Part shown: positions 11,173-19,446 of the stretch, piece by piece
Layout: every line of letters starts with the position of its first letter
Position numbering within the stretch: position 1 is the stretch's first letter
Origin: Duganella phyllosphaerae
GTDB lineage: Bacteria > Pseudomonadota > Gammaproteobacteria > Burkholderiales > Burkholderiaceae_D
Direction of reading: 5' to 3'
Assembly (NCBI RefSeq): GCF_001758785.1
Contig: NZ_LROM01000093.1
Span: 141,537 to 205,536 of the forward strand
Length of the DNA stretch: 64,000 nt
Position numbers and translations under genes: made by a program
Notes under the pieces: model-generated
Seen by the model: the letters and a program-made list of their open reading frames with translations, nothing else
The model's database searches: none
What the model was told of the DNA's origin: nothing

Positions 11173-13917
11173 TTAGAACTTGTAATTCATACCCGCGATG
11201 ACGGTACGGCCGTATTTCGCATATTCCAGCTGCTGGGCGCGGTCGCCGTTGTAGGTTTCGTACGCGGCGTTGCGCAGGTTGTTCACTTGCAGCACCAGCC
11301 CCACGCCCTTCATCGCACCGCTATTGAAGGTGTAGCCGATCTGGAAGTCGACAATGTTTTCACCGACGACATAACGCAGCGCGCGGTCGTTGGAGAAGTT
11401 GCCGATCTCGCCGACGAAGTCGGAACGGCGACGCTGGCTGACGCGAGTTTCGAAACCATCCTTCTCGTAGTAAGCGGTCAGGTTGGTCGTGCGCTTGGAC
11501 AGACCCGGCAGCGGGATGTTGTTGCCGATGCTGCCGCTCGGATCTTCGATCGTGATCTTGCTGTCCGTGTAGGTGGCGCTAGCCGAAACACCGAAGCCGT
11601 CCAGGGTCTTGGTCAGCATGTTCAGCGGCATCGAGCCCGACAGTTCCACGCCTTTCAGGATACCGCCGTTGCCGTTGTAGGCAGCGCTGTAGTCACCGAT
11701 GCGCGAACGCAGGGGCAGGCCATTGGTCATCACGAAATCTGCGGGGAAGTAGTTCGAGAAATCGGTACGACGGGTCTGGGTAAAAATGTACGTGTCGAGT
11801 TTTTTGAAGAACGCCGCTGCAGCAAAATAGGCCTTCTTGTCGAAGTACTTCTCGTACGAAATGTCGAACGCCTTGGCGCGCCATGGATCGAGCTGAGCAT
11901 TGCCGCCGCTGGCGTTCGGTTCGCCCTTGGTGGTGTCGACGTTGATTTCCAGCGCCGAGCGCAACTGGTCCACGCGCGGACGCGCCAGTTGCTTGGCCAG
12001 GGCCACGCGCACGGTTTGCTGACCCTCGAAGCCGAACGCCAGATTCATGCTCGGCAGGATGTCGGTGTAGCTCTTGCCATCGTGGATAGGCTGGATCTGG
12101 TTGGCGCCGGTCTTGGTGTTGTCCAGGTAGCGCGAGTCCGACGACTGCTTGGTGTTTTGCATCTGCACGCCGATGTTACCGCGCAGGCTGACCGCTGGCG
12201 ACAGTTCCGCCTCGATATTGGCCTTGGCGAAGGTCGTGATGACCTTTTCGTTGACGGTCCACGCTTTCGGGATCAGGTAGGTCAGGTCTTCGCTCGGCAG
12301 GAACGACATGTACTGGCTGACGAAGCCCGGCACGTTCCAGGTCGGGATCGAACCGGCGCCGGCAAAGCCCAGGTCGACCGAACCATATTGCAGGTTGCCC
12401 GGCACGACCACCGGACCGCCGACCAGGTTGATGGCGCCTTCGGCCTGGCGCTTGCTCTTGCTGCGGTCGGCGTAGTTGACGCCGAAATCAAAGCTCGAGA
12501 ATGCTTTTTCCAGGTCGCCCGAGGCACGCACATTGGCGGTCAGCTTGGCGCCTTTCAGTTCGTCTTCCACGCTCGGCACCTTGCCGTAACCGGAGCCGTA
12601 GATGGTGTTACCCACGTACAGGTTGTTCGAGTTGCTGTAGTCGAGGCCAGGCGTCAGCTGCGAGTAGCCACCGTTACCGTATCCAAGGTTGACCTTGTCC
12701 AGGATGGCCGATGCGCCGCCATTGCTGTACTGCAGATTGTTTTCCAGGCCGGTCTCGTTGCGCTTGGCCTTGGAGTAGTTGACGTCGCCGAAGATGGTCC
12801 AGTCACTCGACTTGTACTCGTTGCTCCAGCCGAAGGCGCGGATATCGTCCTTGCGCTTGTTGTACATGCCGCGCACCAGCGGACGCACGTTGTTGAGCGT
12901 GCCGCCAGCGATGGTGCCGTTGTTGACAGTGACCGGGTTGTAGTTGGACTCGGACTGCTCGAGCGAGATTTCCAGCTGGTTGGCGGTCTCTTCAGCCTTG
13001 AAGCGCGACGCGTACACGTCGACGATGCTGGTCCATTGCTTGTTCGGACGGTACTGCAACACGCCCATCAGGCCGTCGCGTTCGTTACGGCCGCTGCGGG
13101 CCACCGCCTTGATGCCGTTCGAGGCAAACGTGCCCGCTGGCAGGCCATTGCGCGCATCGCGCTTCCATGGCTCGTACAGGCCGGTCTCGTTGGACAGGAT
13201 CGGGGTTTCCAGGCGAGCGTAGCCCAGTGCCACGCCGATGGTGCGGCCGGCAAACTGGTCAATATAGCTGGCCGAAAAGCGGGTGCCGGTGTCCTTGGCG
13301 TTACCGATCTTGCCCAGCGAATTTTTTTCGCCACGTGCATTGAGCGCCACGGTGCGACCGGAGAACGCCAGCGGACGCACGGTCTGCATGTCGATGGTGC
13401 CCGACAGACCCTGACCGACCAGGCCGGCGTCCGGAGTTTTGTACACGGTCACGCCCGACATCAGCTCCGACGGATACTGGTCGAACTCGACGCTGCGGTT
13501 GTCGCCGGTGGAGACTTGCTCGCGGCCGTTCAACAAGGTGGTTGAAAAGTCCGGCGACAGGCCGCGCACACTGATCACCTGGGCACGACCGGCCACGCGC
13601 TGGGCCGACAGGCCCGGCAAGCGCGAGATCGACTCGGCGATACTGACGTCGGGCAGCTTGCCGATGTCTTCGGCGGAGATCGCCTCGACGATGGAATTCG
13701 AATCTTTTTTGACCGAGATGGCGTCCTCGATACCGCGACGGATACCGGACACGACCACGGAGGCGATCGGCGCCTGGGCTGCGGCCGGAGCTTCCTCGGC
13801 AGGCGCGTTCTGGGCGAAAGCCGGCATGGCGAAGGCGGCGACAAACAACGCGCACCCCGCTGCGACCGGATTGAGTTGGAAGGCAGCTGCGCTGCGCTGG
13901 TTGGCGAAGATACTCAT
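11173..13917 (-). CDS. TonB-dependent outer-membrane receptor (probable maltodextrin receptor)
   Basis: Outer-membrane active transporter (914 aa). A signal peptide ends at AFAMPAFAQ. The plug domain follows (VVVSGIRRGIEDAISVKK, LPDVSIAESISRLPGL, VISVRGLSPDFSTTLLNGRE), and the beta-barrel runs to a C-terminal aromatic residue (AGMNYKF), as expected for outer-membrane assembly. The plug style is that of the Xanthomonas/Caulobacter carbohydrate receptor subfamily. Its position divergent from an exported glycosidase with operator-like sites between them, and the surrounding glucan enzymes, suggest uptake of maltodextrins. Substrate is inferred from context only. It has its own promoter and a strong terminator, so it is monocistronic. 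Confidence 0.9.
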   Translation of the reverse strand: MSIFANQRSAAAFQLNPVAAGCALFVAAFAMPAFAQNAPAEEAPAAAQAPIASVVVSGIRRGIEDAISVKKDSNSIVEAISAEDIGKLPDVSIAESISRLPGLSAQRVAGRAQVISVRGLSPDFSTTLLNGREQVSTGDNRSVEFDQYPSELMSGVTVYKTPDAGLVGQGLSGTIDMQTVRPLAFSGRTVALNARGEKNSLGKIGNAKDTGTRFSASYIDQFAGRTIGVALGYARLETPILSNETGLYEPWKRDARNGLPAGTFASNGIKAVARSGRNERDGLMGVLQYRPNKQWTSIVDVYASRFKAEETANQLEISLEQSESNYNPVTVNNGTIAGGTLNNVRPLVRGMYNKRKDDIRAFGWSNEYKSSDWTIFGDVNYSKAKRNETGLENNLQYSNGGASAILDKVNLGYGNGGYSQLTPGLDYSNSNNLYVGNTIYGSGYGKVPSVEDELKGAKLTANVRASGDLEKAFSSFDFGVNYADRSKSKRQAEGAINLVGGPVVVPGNLQYGSVDLGFAGAGSIPTWNVPGFVSQYMSFLPSEDLTYLIPKAWTVNEKVITTFAKANIEAELSPAVSLRGNIGVQMQNTKQSSDSRYLDNTKTGANQIQPIHDGKSYTDILPSMNLAFGFEGQQTVRVALAKQLARPRVDQLRSALEINVDTTKGEPNASGGNAQLDPWRAKAFDISYEKYFDKKAYFAAAAFFKKLDTYIFTQTRRTDFSNYFPADFVMTNGLPLRSRIGDYSAAYNGNGGILKGVELSGSMPLNMLTKTLDGFGVSASATYTDSKITIEDPSGSIGNNIPLPGLSKRTTNLTAYYEKDGFETRVSQRRRSDFVGEIGNFSNDRALRYVVGENIVDFQIGYTFNSGAMKGVGLVLQVNNLRNAAYETYNGDRAQQLEYAKYGRTVIAGMNYKF

Positions 13918-13951
13918 TGATGTCCCCTCTACACGACACTGATAATTTCCC

Positions 13952-13968
13952 TGTAGTCAGCGACTACA
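13952..13968. promoter_or_regulatory. 17-bp palindrome in receptor leader
   Basis: TGTAGTC-AGC-GACTACA, perfect 7-bp arms. It lies about 35 bp upstream of the receptor ATG and downstream of its predicted promoter, so it would be transcribed and could act as a second operator or as an mRNA hairpin. It shares the TGTAG/CTACA ends with the 15-bp operator but has wider spacing. Confidence 0.45.
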
Positions 13969-14013
13969 TGAGAACCAAGAAAAATAACGTTCTAAAGACG
14001 TTCCGGAGCGAAT

Positions 14014-14041
14014 TTTGTACTAAAACTAGATTCAATGTCAA
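14014..14041 (-). promoter_or_regulatory. Sigma-70-type promoter of TonB receptor, overlapped by a weak operator copy
   Basis: On the minus strand TTGACA (14036-14041), 16-bp spacer, TACAAA (14014-14019). The 15 bp at 14016-14030 (TGTACTAAAACTAGA) are a diverged copy of the glucan-locus operator and cover the -10 and part of the spacer, the same geometry as at the transporter promoter. Confidence 0.5.
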
Positions 14042-14113
14042 TTGAACTTCCTGCCAGCTACAGTTTAAGAGCGGCGCTACGTAAGGCCTCACTGTGCACG
14101 CAACGATTCTCGT

Positions 14114-14128
14114 TGTATTTCAGCTACA
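14114..14128. promoter_or_regulatory. Operator-like 15-bp site, copy 3
   Basis: Plus strand TGTATTTCAGCTACA; reverse complement TGTAGCTGAAATACA matches the TGTAGCnnAAnnACA consensus. It lies 18 bp from copy 4, so centres are 33 bp (about three helical turns) apart. Confidence 0.55.
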
Positions 14129-14146
14129 ATGATTCGTACAGACATC

Positions 14147-14161
14147 TGTAGCAGAACTACA
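14147..14161. promoter_or_regulatory. Operator-like 15-bp site, copy 4 (most symmetric)
   Basis: TGTAGCAGAACTACA, with TGTAG/CTACA arms around a 5-bp core. It sits just upstream of a TATAAA at 14168-14173, between the likely -35 and -10 of the glycosidase promoter. Confidence 0.6.
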
Positions 14162-14263
14162 TTTTTCTATAAAAAATCACATATTTCTGAAAGCAAATGT
14201 CAGAAAGCCGTGTTTCATAAAATCGCCGTGGAGCAAGACCATGAGCGGCAACGGAGAACATTG

Positions 14264-16804
14264 ATGAACGCCAAACAATTGCAATGGGGAGCGCTTGGCG
14301 CCGCCCTGTCCCTGGCCCTGCCCGCCTTGGCGCAGACCCCCGCCAGCGGCGCCGCCACCTACCCCGCCTGGGACGGCCACCACAACACCGTGCGCTACGC
14401 GACGCCCGACGCCGACGCCGCGCTGCGCAGTTACACGCAAACCACCACCCAGCGGGTGCGCCAGGGCGAGACTCTCGACGGCAAGCAGAAGACCACTTAT
14501 GCTGAAACAGCGCAGATGCCTACCGTACGCAGCGGCAATCTGGCCTTCGACGCGCTGTTCGCGCTGGCGGGCACGGAAATGCAGCGTAACGCGGTGAGCC
14601 AGATCCAGGATGGCAGCTACAACGGCGGCCAGCCGATCGCTTGCAACTGCTTCAAGACCGGCGAGCTGTGGCACTACGTGTGGACCCGCGATCTGTCGTA
14701 CGCGGCCGCGCTGTCGCTCGCCATGCTCGACCCGCAACGCGTGCGCAATTCGCTGGAATTCAAACTGGCCGGCTACCGCGAAGGGGTGACGCCCGGCCCC
14801 GACGTGGCCGGCACGGCCGACGGCCTGCAAATCGTCCAGGATACGGGCAGCGGCGGCAGCTGGCCGGTCAGCACCGACCGCATGAGCTGGGCATTCGGCG
14901 CCGACGAGGCCCTGAAGGCGCTGGCACCGGCCGAGCGCCAGGACTTCGCCGTCACGGCCCTGAAAGCCTTGCGTAACACGCTCGAGAACGACCGCTTGGC
15001 CGCTTTCGACCAGGCCGACGGGCTGTACACCGGCGAACAATCGTTCCTCGACTGGCGCGAGCAGAGCTATGCCGCCTGGATTCCCACAGACCTCGCCAGC
15101 ATGGCTACGTCCAAAGCACTGTCCACCAACGTTGCCCATTACCAGGCGCTCACCCTGGCTGCCAAACTCGCGCGCGAACAAGGCGTGCCGGCAGTGGCCA
15201 CGCGCTACCAGGGGTGGTCTGCCGACCTCAAGGCTGCCATCAACCGCCGCTTCTGGCAGGCCGACGCCGGCATGTACAGCAGCCTGACCGCCGGCCATTT
15301 CGACGGCGCGGCGCTCTACAAGTACGACTGGCTGGGACAGTCGCTGGCCATCATCCACGGCATCGCCGACACCGCACAGGCGCAAAGCATCCTGGCCCAC
15401 TACCCGCACGGGCCGATGGGGGCGCCGGTGATTTTCCCGCAACAGCAGGGCGTGTCGATATACCACAACCGCGCCATGTGGCCTTTCGTCACCGCGCACG
15501 GCCTGCGCGCGGCCGCCATGACCGGCAACGTGGCCGTGGCCGACGCCGCCTACGACACGCTGCTGCGCGGCGCCGCGCTCAACCTGTCTAACATGGAAAA
15601 CTTCGAATGGCTGTCCGGCGAGCCGCTGCTGGCCGACAAGCAGGCGCAAGCGGACCTGAGCGGGCCGGTCGTCAATTCACGCCAGATGCTGTGGTCGATC
15701 GGGGGCTACCTCGGCATGGTGGTCGGTGAGATCTTCGGCGTGCGCACCACCGATACCGGCATCGTCCTGCATCCGTTCGTGACCGCCAAGCTGCGCCGCG
15801 TAGCATTGGGCGCCACCGACACGGCTACCCTGAACAACCTGCAACTGCGCGGCAAGCGCCTGCAGGTTCGGCTGCTGCTGCCACCTGTCGCCACCGCCCC
15901 GGCCGGCCGCCAGGGTTATTACGCCATTGACGGCGTCACGGTGAACGGCCAGCCTGCCGGCACTGCGCTGGACTGGTCGGCGCTGGCGGATGACAACCTG
16001 ATCGAGATCCGCCTGGGCCAGCTGTTGCCGGGCCAGCAAGTCATCCGCCGCGTGGACGGCAAGCCGAACCAGGCCGATCCCGCGCTGTACGCGCCGTTCG
16101 AGCCGGCCGCCACCATGAGCACCAGCCATGCCAACGGAACCCCGACAGTACGCATTACCTACCCCGGTGACAGCACAGGCGTGGTGTACAACATTTACCG
16201 CGACGGCCAACCGGTGGCGCAGGGCCTGACCGCCAGCACCTGGACCGACCGCGTACCGGTCAAAGGCGGCAACGCGTGCTACGCGGTGGAAGCCGTGTAC
16301 ACCAGCTCAGGCAACCGCAGTCACCACAGCGCGCCGATGTGTGCTCAAGCCGGCCAGACCATCGGCGCCGCCGTGCACAACATTCGCATCACCCGCGGCG
16401 GTGCATATGTACTGCAACTGCTATATCGCAATACCGCGCACCAGATCAACCTTGGCATCACCGGCAGCGTCAAATGGCTGGCACTCAAGGATCGCACCGG
16501 GCGGGAGGTGACTGGAGGTGTAGTACAAATGCCACACTCACCGGAACGCGCCGGATCGTCGTATTCGACACCATTGCGCGTCAGCCTGAAGGCCGGAAAC
16601 TATCAATTCGAACTGCGTGACTTCTATAACATGAGCTATTTGCAGAGCAATGCCACATATGGAGACGCTGGCGGCATCAGAGGACCGTTGAACCGCGCCG
16701 ATCTCCAGGGGGTGCACATCATGCCAGCGCCGTCGCTGCCTGGCGCACGCACCGCGGTGCAATCTCACGGCAAAACCGCCAATGTGTTGCAAAAAAATAA
16801 GTAA
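14264..16804 (+). CDS. Exported six-hairpin glycosidase-like protein (probable glucoamylase/dextrin hydrolase)
   Basis: Protein of 846 aa with a signal peptide (LSLALPALAQ). The middle part has the look of an (alpha/alpha)6 six-hairpin glycosidase: ELWHYVWTRDLSYAAALSLA, GGSWPVSTDRMSW, and ENFEWLSGEPLLADKQ toward the end of the toroid. About residues 620-710 resemble a fibronectin-III-like module (VVYNIYRDGQPVAQG), and the last about 120 residues form another beta-rich domain that may bind carbohydrate. ATG at 14264 is preferred over an ATG at 14129 because of a GGAGA ribosome site and the immediate signal peptide. Context points to hydrolysis of alpha-glucans in the periplasm or outside; catalytic residues were not assigned, so the reaction is inferred. 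Confidence 0.75.
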   Translation: MNAKQLQWGALGAALSLALPALAQTPASGAATYPAWDGHHNTVRYATPDADAALRSYTQTTTQRVRQGETLDGKQKTTYAETAQMPTVRSGNLAFDALFALAGTEMQRNAVSQIQDGSYNGGQPIACNCFKTGELWHYVWTRDLSYAAALSLAMLDPQRVRNSLEFKLAGYREGVTPGPDVAGTADGLQIVQDTGSGGSWPVSTDRMSWAFGADEALKALAPAERQDFAVTALKALRNTLENDRLAAFDQADGLYTGEQSFLDWREQSYAAWIPTDLASMATSKALSTNVAHYQALTLAAKLAREQGVPAVATRYQGWSADLKAAINRRFWQADAGMYSSLTAGHFDGAALYKYDWLGQSLAIIHGIADTAQAQSILAHYPHGPMGAPVIFPQQQGVSIYHNRAMWPFVTAHGLRAAAMTGNVAVADAAYDTLLRGAALNLSNMENFEWLSGEPLLADKQAQADLSGPVVNSRQMLWSIGGYLGMVVGEIFGVRTTDTGIVLHPFVTAKLRRVALGATDTATLNNLQLRGKRLQVRLLLPPVATAPAGRQGYYAIDGVTVNGQPAGTALDWSALADDNLIEIRLGQLLPGQQVIRRVDGKPNQADPALYAPFEPAATMSTSHANGTPTVRITYPGDSTGVVYNIYRDGQPVAQGLTASTWTDRVPVKGGNACYAVEAVYTSSGNRSHHSAPMCAQAGQTIGAAVHNIRITRGGAYVLQLLYRNTAHQINLGITGSVKWLALKDRTGREVTGGVVQMPHSPERAGSSYSTPLRVSLKAGNYQFELRDFYNMSYLQSNATYGDAGGIRGPLNRADLQGVHIMPAPSLPGARTAVQSHGKTANVLQKNK

Positions 16805-16870
16805 TAGCGTAAAAACCACATCGAGTTATCAATAATCACTTGCAATTTGGAAATTATTCTTCAGTTCCAA

Positions 16871-16898
16871 TTGATTGATGAATAAAAGCCGGTACAAT
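16871..16898 (+). promoter_or_regulatory. Promoter of the small exported protein
   Basis: TTGATT (16871-16876), 16-bp spacer, TACAAT (16893-16898), 46 bp upstream of the ATG. An imperfect inverted repeat with TTGGAA (16847-16852) and TTCCAA (16865-16870) lies immediately upstream and may bind a regulator. Confidence 0.5.
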
Positions 16899-16944
16899 GT
16901 TTATCGTAGTCGAGATGTCTCTTTACTCACCTTCAAGGACCAAC

Positions 16945-17196
16945 ATGAAAAAAATCGCTATCACCGCCGCAGTTCTGGCATTCGCCGCTGGCCAAGCTTT
17001 CGCTCAAACCGCACCTGCGACCACCCCAACCCCAGCACCAGCTCCAGCAGCAGCTGGCGTTGGCGCTGCCGGCACCGCTGGCCTGAGCACCGGCGCTCTG
17101 GTTGCTATCGGCGCAGCCGTAGCAGCTGTTGGCGCTGCTGCTTCGGATTCGAACTCCGGCACCACCCACCACGCTACCAGCCACCACGCTCGTTAA
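16945..17196 (+). CDS. Small exported Ala/Gly-rich protein of unknown function
   Basis: An 83-aa protein with a clear signal peptide (MKKIAITAAVLAFAAGQAFAQ), a Pro/Ala/Thr stretch (about 24-37), one hydrophobic Gly/Ala-rich segment (about 38-64: GVGAAGTAGLSTGALVAIGA and following) and a His-rich polar tail (HHATSHHAR). The ribosome site AAGGAC precedes the ATG. It has its own promoter and is followed by a strong terminator hairpin, so it can be expressed highly on its own. It is the first gene on the EPS side of the boundary with the glucan locus. Small secreted proteins with one Gly/Ala-rich segment are seen at the edge of some capsule/EPS loci (for example GfcA of group 4 capsules); similarity to these is general only. 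Function unknown. Confidence 0.75.
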   Translation: MKKIAITAAVLAFAAGQAFAQTAPATTPTPAPAPAAAGVGAAGTAGLSTGALVAIGAAVAAVGAAASDSNSGTTHHATSHHAR

Positions 17197-17244
17197 TTAC
17201 TGCGGTTGTTACCGTGCCACGTTGTACGGTAATAATCCGTTTCT

Positions 17245-17283
17245 GCGGCCGGCCCTTTGGGCCGGCCGCTGTTTTCTTGTTTT
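17245..17283 (+). terminator. Terminator hairpin between the small exported protein and dgkA
   Basis: A perfect 11-bp G+C-only stem (17245-17255 with 17259-17269), 3-nt loop, followed by TGTTTTCTTGTTTT. It ends 5 bp before the ATG of the next gene, leaving no room for a separate promoter in between. Confidence 0.85.
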
Positions 17284-17287
17284 CCCC

Positions 17288-17644
17288 ATGAAAAACCAGC
17301 CCTTCTACAGGCGCCTCGGGTTTGCGTGGCATGGCATCATAAGTGCATGGCGCACCGAAATGAGTATGCGCCAGCAGTCTGTCGCCGCCGTGGGTGTCGT
17401 CATCACCCTGCTATGGCTGCGCCCCGCCCCCATTTGGTGGGCCCTGCTGTTGCTCAATTGCGGCCTGGTACTCGCCGCCGAGTTGTTCAATAGCGCGCTC
17501 GAACATGCGCTCGACCATTTGCATCCCGGCCCCCACCCCGCCATCGGTTTGGCGAAAGACTGTGCAGCAGGCGCTGTACTGCTACTAAGCATCACCGGCG
17601 TTATTTTATTCACATGCTTTTTGTGCGAAATATTTGCTATTTGA
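17288..17644 (+). CDS. dgkA: DgkA-type diacylglycerol/undecaprenol kinase
   Basis: Small inner-membrane lipid kinase (118 aa; E. coli DgkA is 122 aa) with three hydrophobic segments. The catalytic signature is intact: AELFNSALEHALDH followed by IGLAKDCAAGAVLL, i.e. the E..N...E...D and KD residues of the family. In E. coli the enzyme recycles diacylglycerol left by transfer of glycerol phosphate; related enzymes phosphorylate undecaprenol. Next to wbaP, recycling of the undecaprenyl carrier is plausible. The start lies directly after a strong terminator hairpin, so expression must depend on readthrough, or the hairpin may be regulatory. A shorter start at MSMRQQ is possible. Confidence 0.85.
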   Translation: MKNQPFYRRLGFAWHGIISAWRTEMSMRQQSVAAVGVVITLLWLRPAPIWWALLLLNCGLVLAAELFNSALEHALDHLHPGPHPAIGLAKDCAAGAVLLLSITGVILFTCFLCEIFAI

Positions 17645-17908
17645 CACAGACGTGTTGCGCCGCAACATCGCTCGCTTAACAAATAAAGAATGTTACATGA
17701 GCGAAATTGCGGACGCTGCCCACGACAAGTACAATGCCTTAACGTTTAAATTTCTTTTTTCAACAACAAACTGAAGCGGTCACATGATCGTATTTGATAC
17801 CGTGATTCCACACACCAGCGGCGTAGGCCGTCGTAGCCAGCAACATGCAACGCGCGCACAAGCCGCCAATTCCGGCGTAAATTTCTTTTTTGCCGGGGGT
17901 AGCAACGC

Positions 17909-19369
17909 ATGAAGCCCATAGACGCATTCCTTTTGCCGAGCAAGGCATGGCATGCCAGTAAGGTTGCCGAGCGAAATTTGCTTCTTGGCAGCGACCTGCT
18001 GGCGATGGCGCTGACCACCGCGCTTACCCATGCCTTGATGCTGCTTATGGACATCTCGGCCGCTGCCAGCATCAATGGCGCATTGGCATCGTTATACCTC
18101 TCGCCGCTGGCACTGGTGATTTTCTGGACCCAGGGTCATTACAGCAAACGCAAGCCTTATGCCCGCGAAGTGCGCGAATTGCTGCACGCGTGTGCCGGCT
18201 TGCTGCTGGCCCAAGTGGCGCTGGCATTTTTCAGCGGATTGGAAACGCCCCGCCTGTTGCCATTGTTGCAGTGGACCTTGGCACCTATTATTCTGCTGAG
18301 CCTGCGCGCAATCCTGAAATTCACCTTGTTGCGGAACGGTAGCTGGAGCCGTCCGATGGTTATCGTCGGCACCGGCGCCAACGCACGCGAAACCGCGCGC
18401 GTGTTCGAAGCCGAACGCCTGATGGGCTACCACCTGATCGCGTTCCTGGACCTGCCAGGCAGCGCTCCTACAGCGGCCCAATATCACGATCGCCGCGGTC
18501 GCTCGGTGCCATGCCTGCACCTTGGTTCACAAACCGGCATCACCCTTAAACAGCTCGGCTCTCCGCACGTGGTGCTGGCGCTCGATCAGGGCGGGATGGA
18601 ATCTTCGCAAACATTGATCCAGCAATTGAATCGCGACTGTCCAAACCTGCAAATCGTGCCGTCGTTGCGCGGCTTGCCGCTACACGGCATGTCGATCAAC
18701 CATTTTTTTGCGCACGACATTATGGTGCTGGGCATGCGCAATAACTTGGCTCAGCGCGGTCCGCAAATGCTCAAGCGCGCATTTGATGTGTTCTGCTCCG
18801 CCATTCTGTTGGCCATGACGTCACCGTTGTTCCTGTGGGTGGCGATCCAGGTCAAGCTGGGTGGCGGGGGCGGCGTGTTCTTCGGCCACATGCGCGTCGG
18901 CCAGAACGGCGTGCCTTTCCCTTGCTATAAGTTCCGCACCATGGCAGTGAACGCCGATGTGCTGCTGAAGGAATTGCTGGCAAACGACCCTGCGGCCCGC
19001 GAAGAATGGGAGCGTGATTTCAAGCTTAAAAACGATCCGCGCGTGACGAAGATCGGCCGCTTCCTGCGCAAGACCAGTCTCGATGAACTGCCACAGCTGT
19101 GGAATGTGCTCAAAGGTCAGATGAGCCTGGTAGGCCCACGCCCGGTGATCCAGGCCGAGCTTGAACGCTACGGCGATCAGGTCGAGTATTATCTGGAAGC
19201 ACGCCCAGGCATTACGGGCCTGTGGCAAACCAGCGGTCGCAACGACGTCAGCTATGAAACCCGCGTCAATCTTGATGTCTGGTACGTGAAGAACTGGTCG
19301 ATATTCACAGATCTGGTGATCCTGATCAGGACCTTCAAAGTACTGGTGGTTAAGGAAGGCGCTTACTAG
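17909..19369 (+). CDS. wbaP: WbaP-type undecaprenyl-phosphate sugar-1-phosphate transferase
   Basis: Inner-membrane initiating enzyme of EPS repeat-unit assembly (486 aa), moving a hexose-1-phosphate (galactose in classical WbaP) from UDP-sugar to undecaprenyl phosphate. The N-terminal half has several membrane segments and a nucleotide-binding-like loop (MVIVGTGANARETARVFEAE). The C-terminal catalytic part has KRAFDVFCSAILL, YKFRTM, DPRVTKIGRFLRKTSLDELP, SLVGPRP and GITGLWQTSGRNDVSYETRV. The ending VKNWSIFTDLVILIRTFKVL resembles WbaP more than WcaJ. The 264-bp region upstream holds two copies of a 14-bp repeat, TAAATTTCTTTTTT (17747-17760 and 17878-17891). The sugar cannot be fixed from sequence. 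Confidence 0.9.
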   Translation: MKPIDAFLLPSKAWHASKVAERNLLLGSDLLAMALTTALTHALMLLMDISAAASINGALASLYLSPLALVIFWTQGHYSKRKPYAREVRELLHACAGLLLAQVALAFFSGLETPRLLPLLQWTLAPIILLSLRAILKFTLLRNGSWSRPMVIVGTGANARETARVFEAERLMGYHLIAFLDLPGSAPTAAQYHDRRGRSVPCLHLGSQTGITLKQLGSPHVVLALDQGGMESSQTLIQQLNRDCPNLQIVPSLRGLPLHGMSINHFFAHDIMVLGMRNNLAQRGPQMLKRAFDVFCSAILLAMTSPLFLWVAIQVKLGGGGGVFFGHMRVGQNGVPFPCYKFRTMAVNADVLLKELLANDPAAREEWERDFKLKNDPRVTKIGRFLRKTSLDELPQLWNVLKGQMSLVGPRPVIQAELERYGDQVEYYLEARPGITGLWQTSGRNDVSYETRVNLDVWYVKNWSIFTDLVILIRTFKVLVVKEGAY

Positions 19370-19446
19370 CCAGCCAATCTAGCCAGGAATGGCCCACTTT
19401 GCGCCTGTAGTCGGGCGCTTTGTCATTATTAATCGTATGGAATACT

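Larger units (their letters stand above)
13918..14263. other. Divergent regulatory region between TonB receptor and six-hairpin glycosidase
   Basis: This 346-bp gene-free region is AT-richer than its flanks. It holds a leftward promoter, a leader palindrome for the receptor, three copies of the operator-like site (one weak) and a candidate rightward promoter with TATAAA at 14168-14173. No coding potential is seen. Confidence 0.75.

Noticed and set aside
17697..17879. Two short peptides (25 and 32 codons) upstream of wbaP
   Set aside because: No convincing ribosome sites and no recognisable features; the 14-bp repeat TAAATTTCTTTTTT at the end of each is noted but could be chance in AT-rich DNA.
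17895..17902. ops/JUMPstart-like GGGGGTAG just before wbaP
   Set aside because: One mismatch to GGCGGTAG, no surrounding JUMPstart sequence, and it overlaps the ribosome-binding region; chance is the simpler reading.
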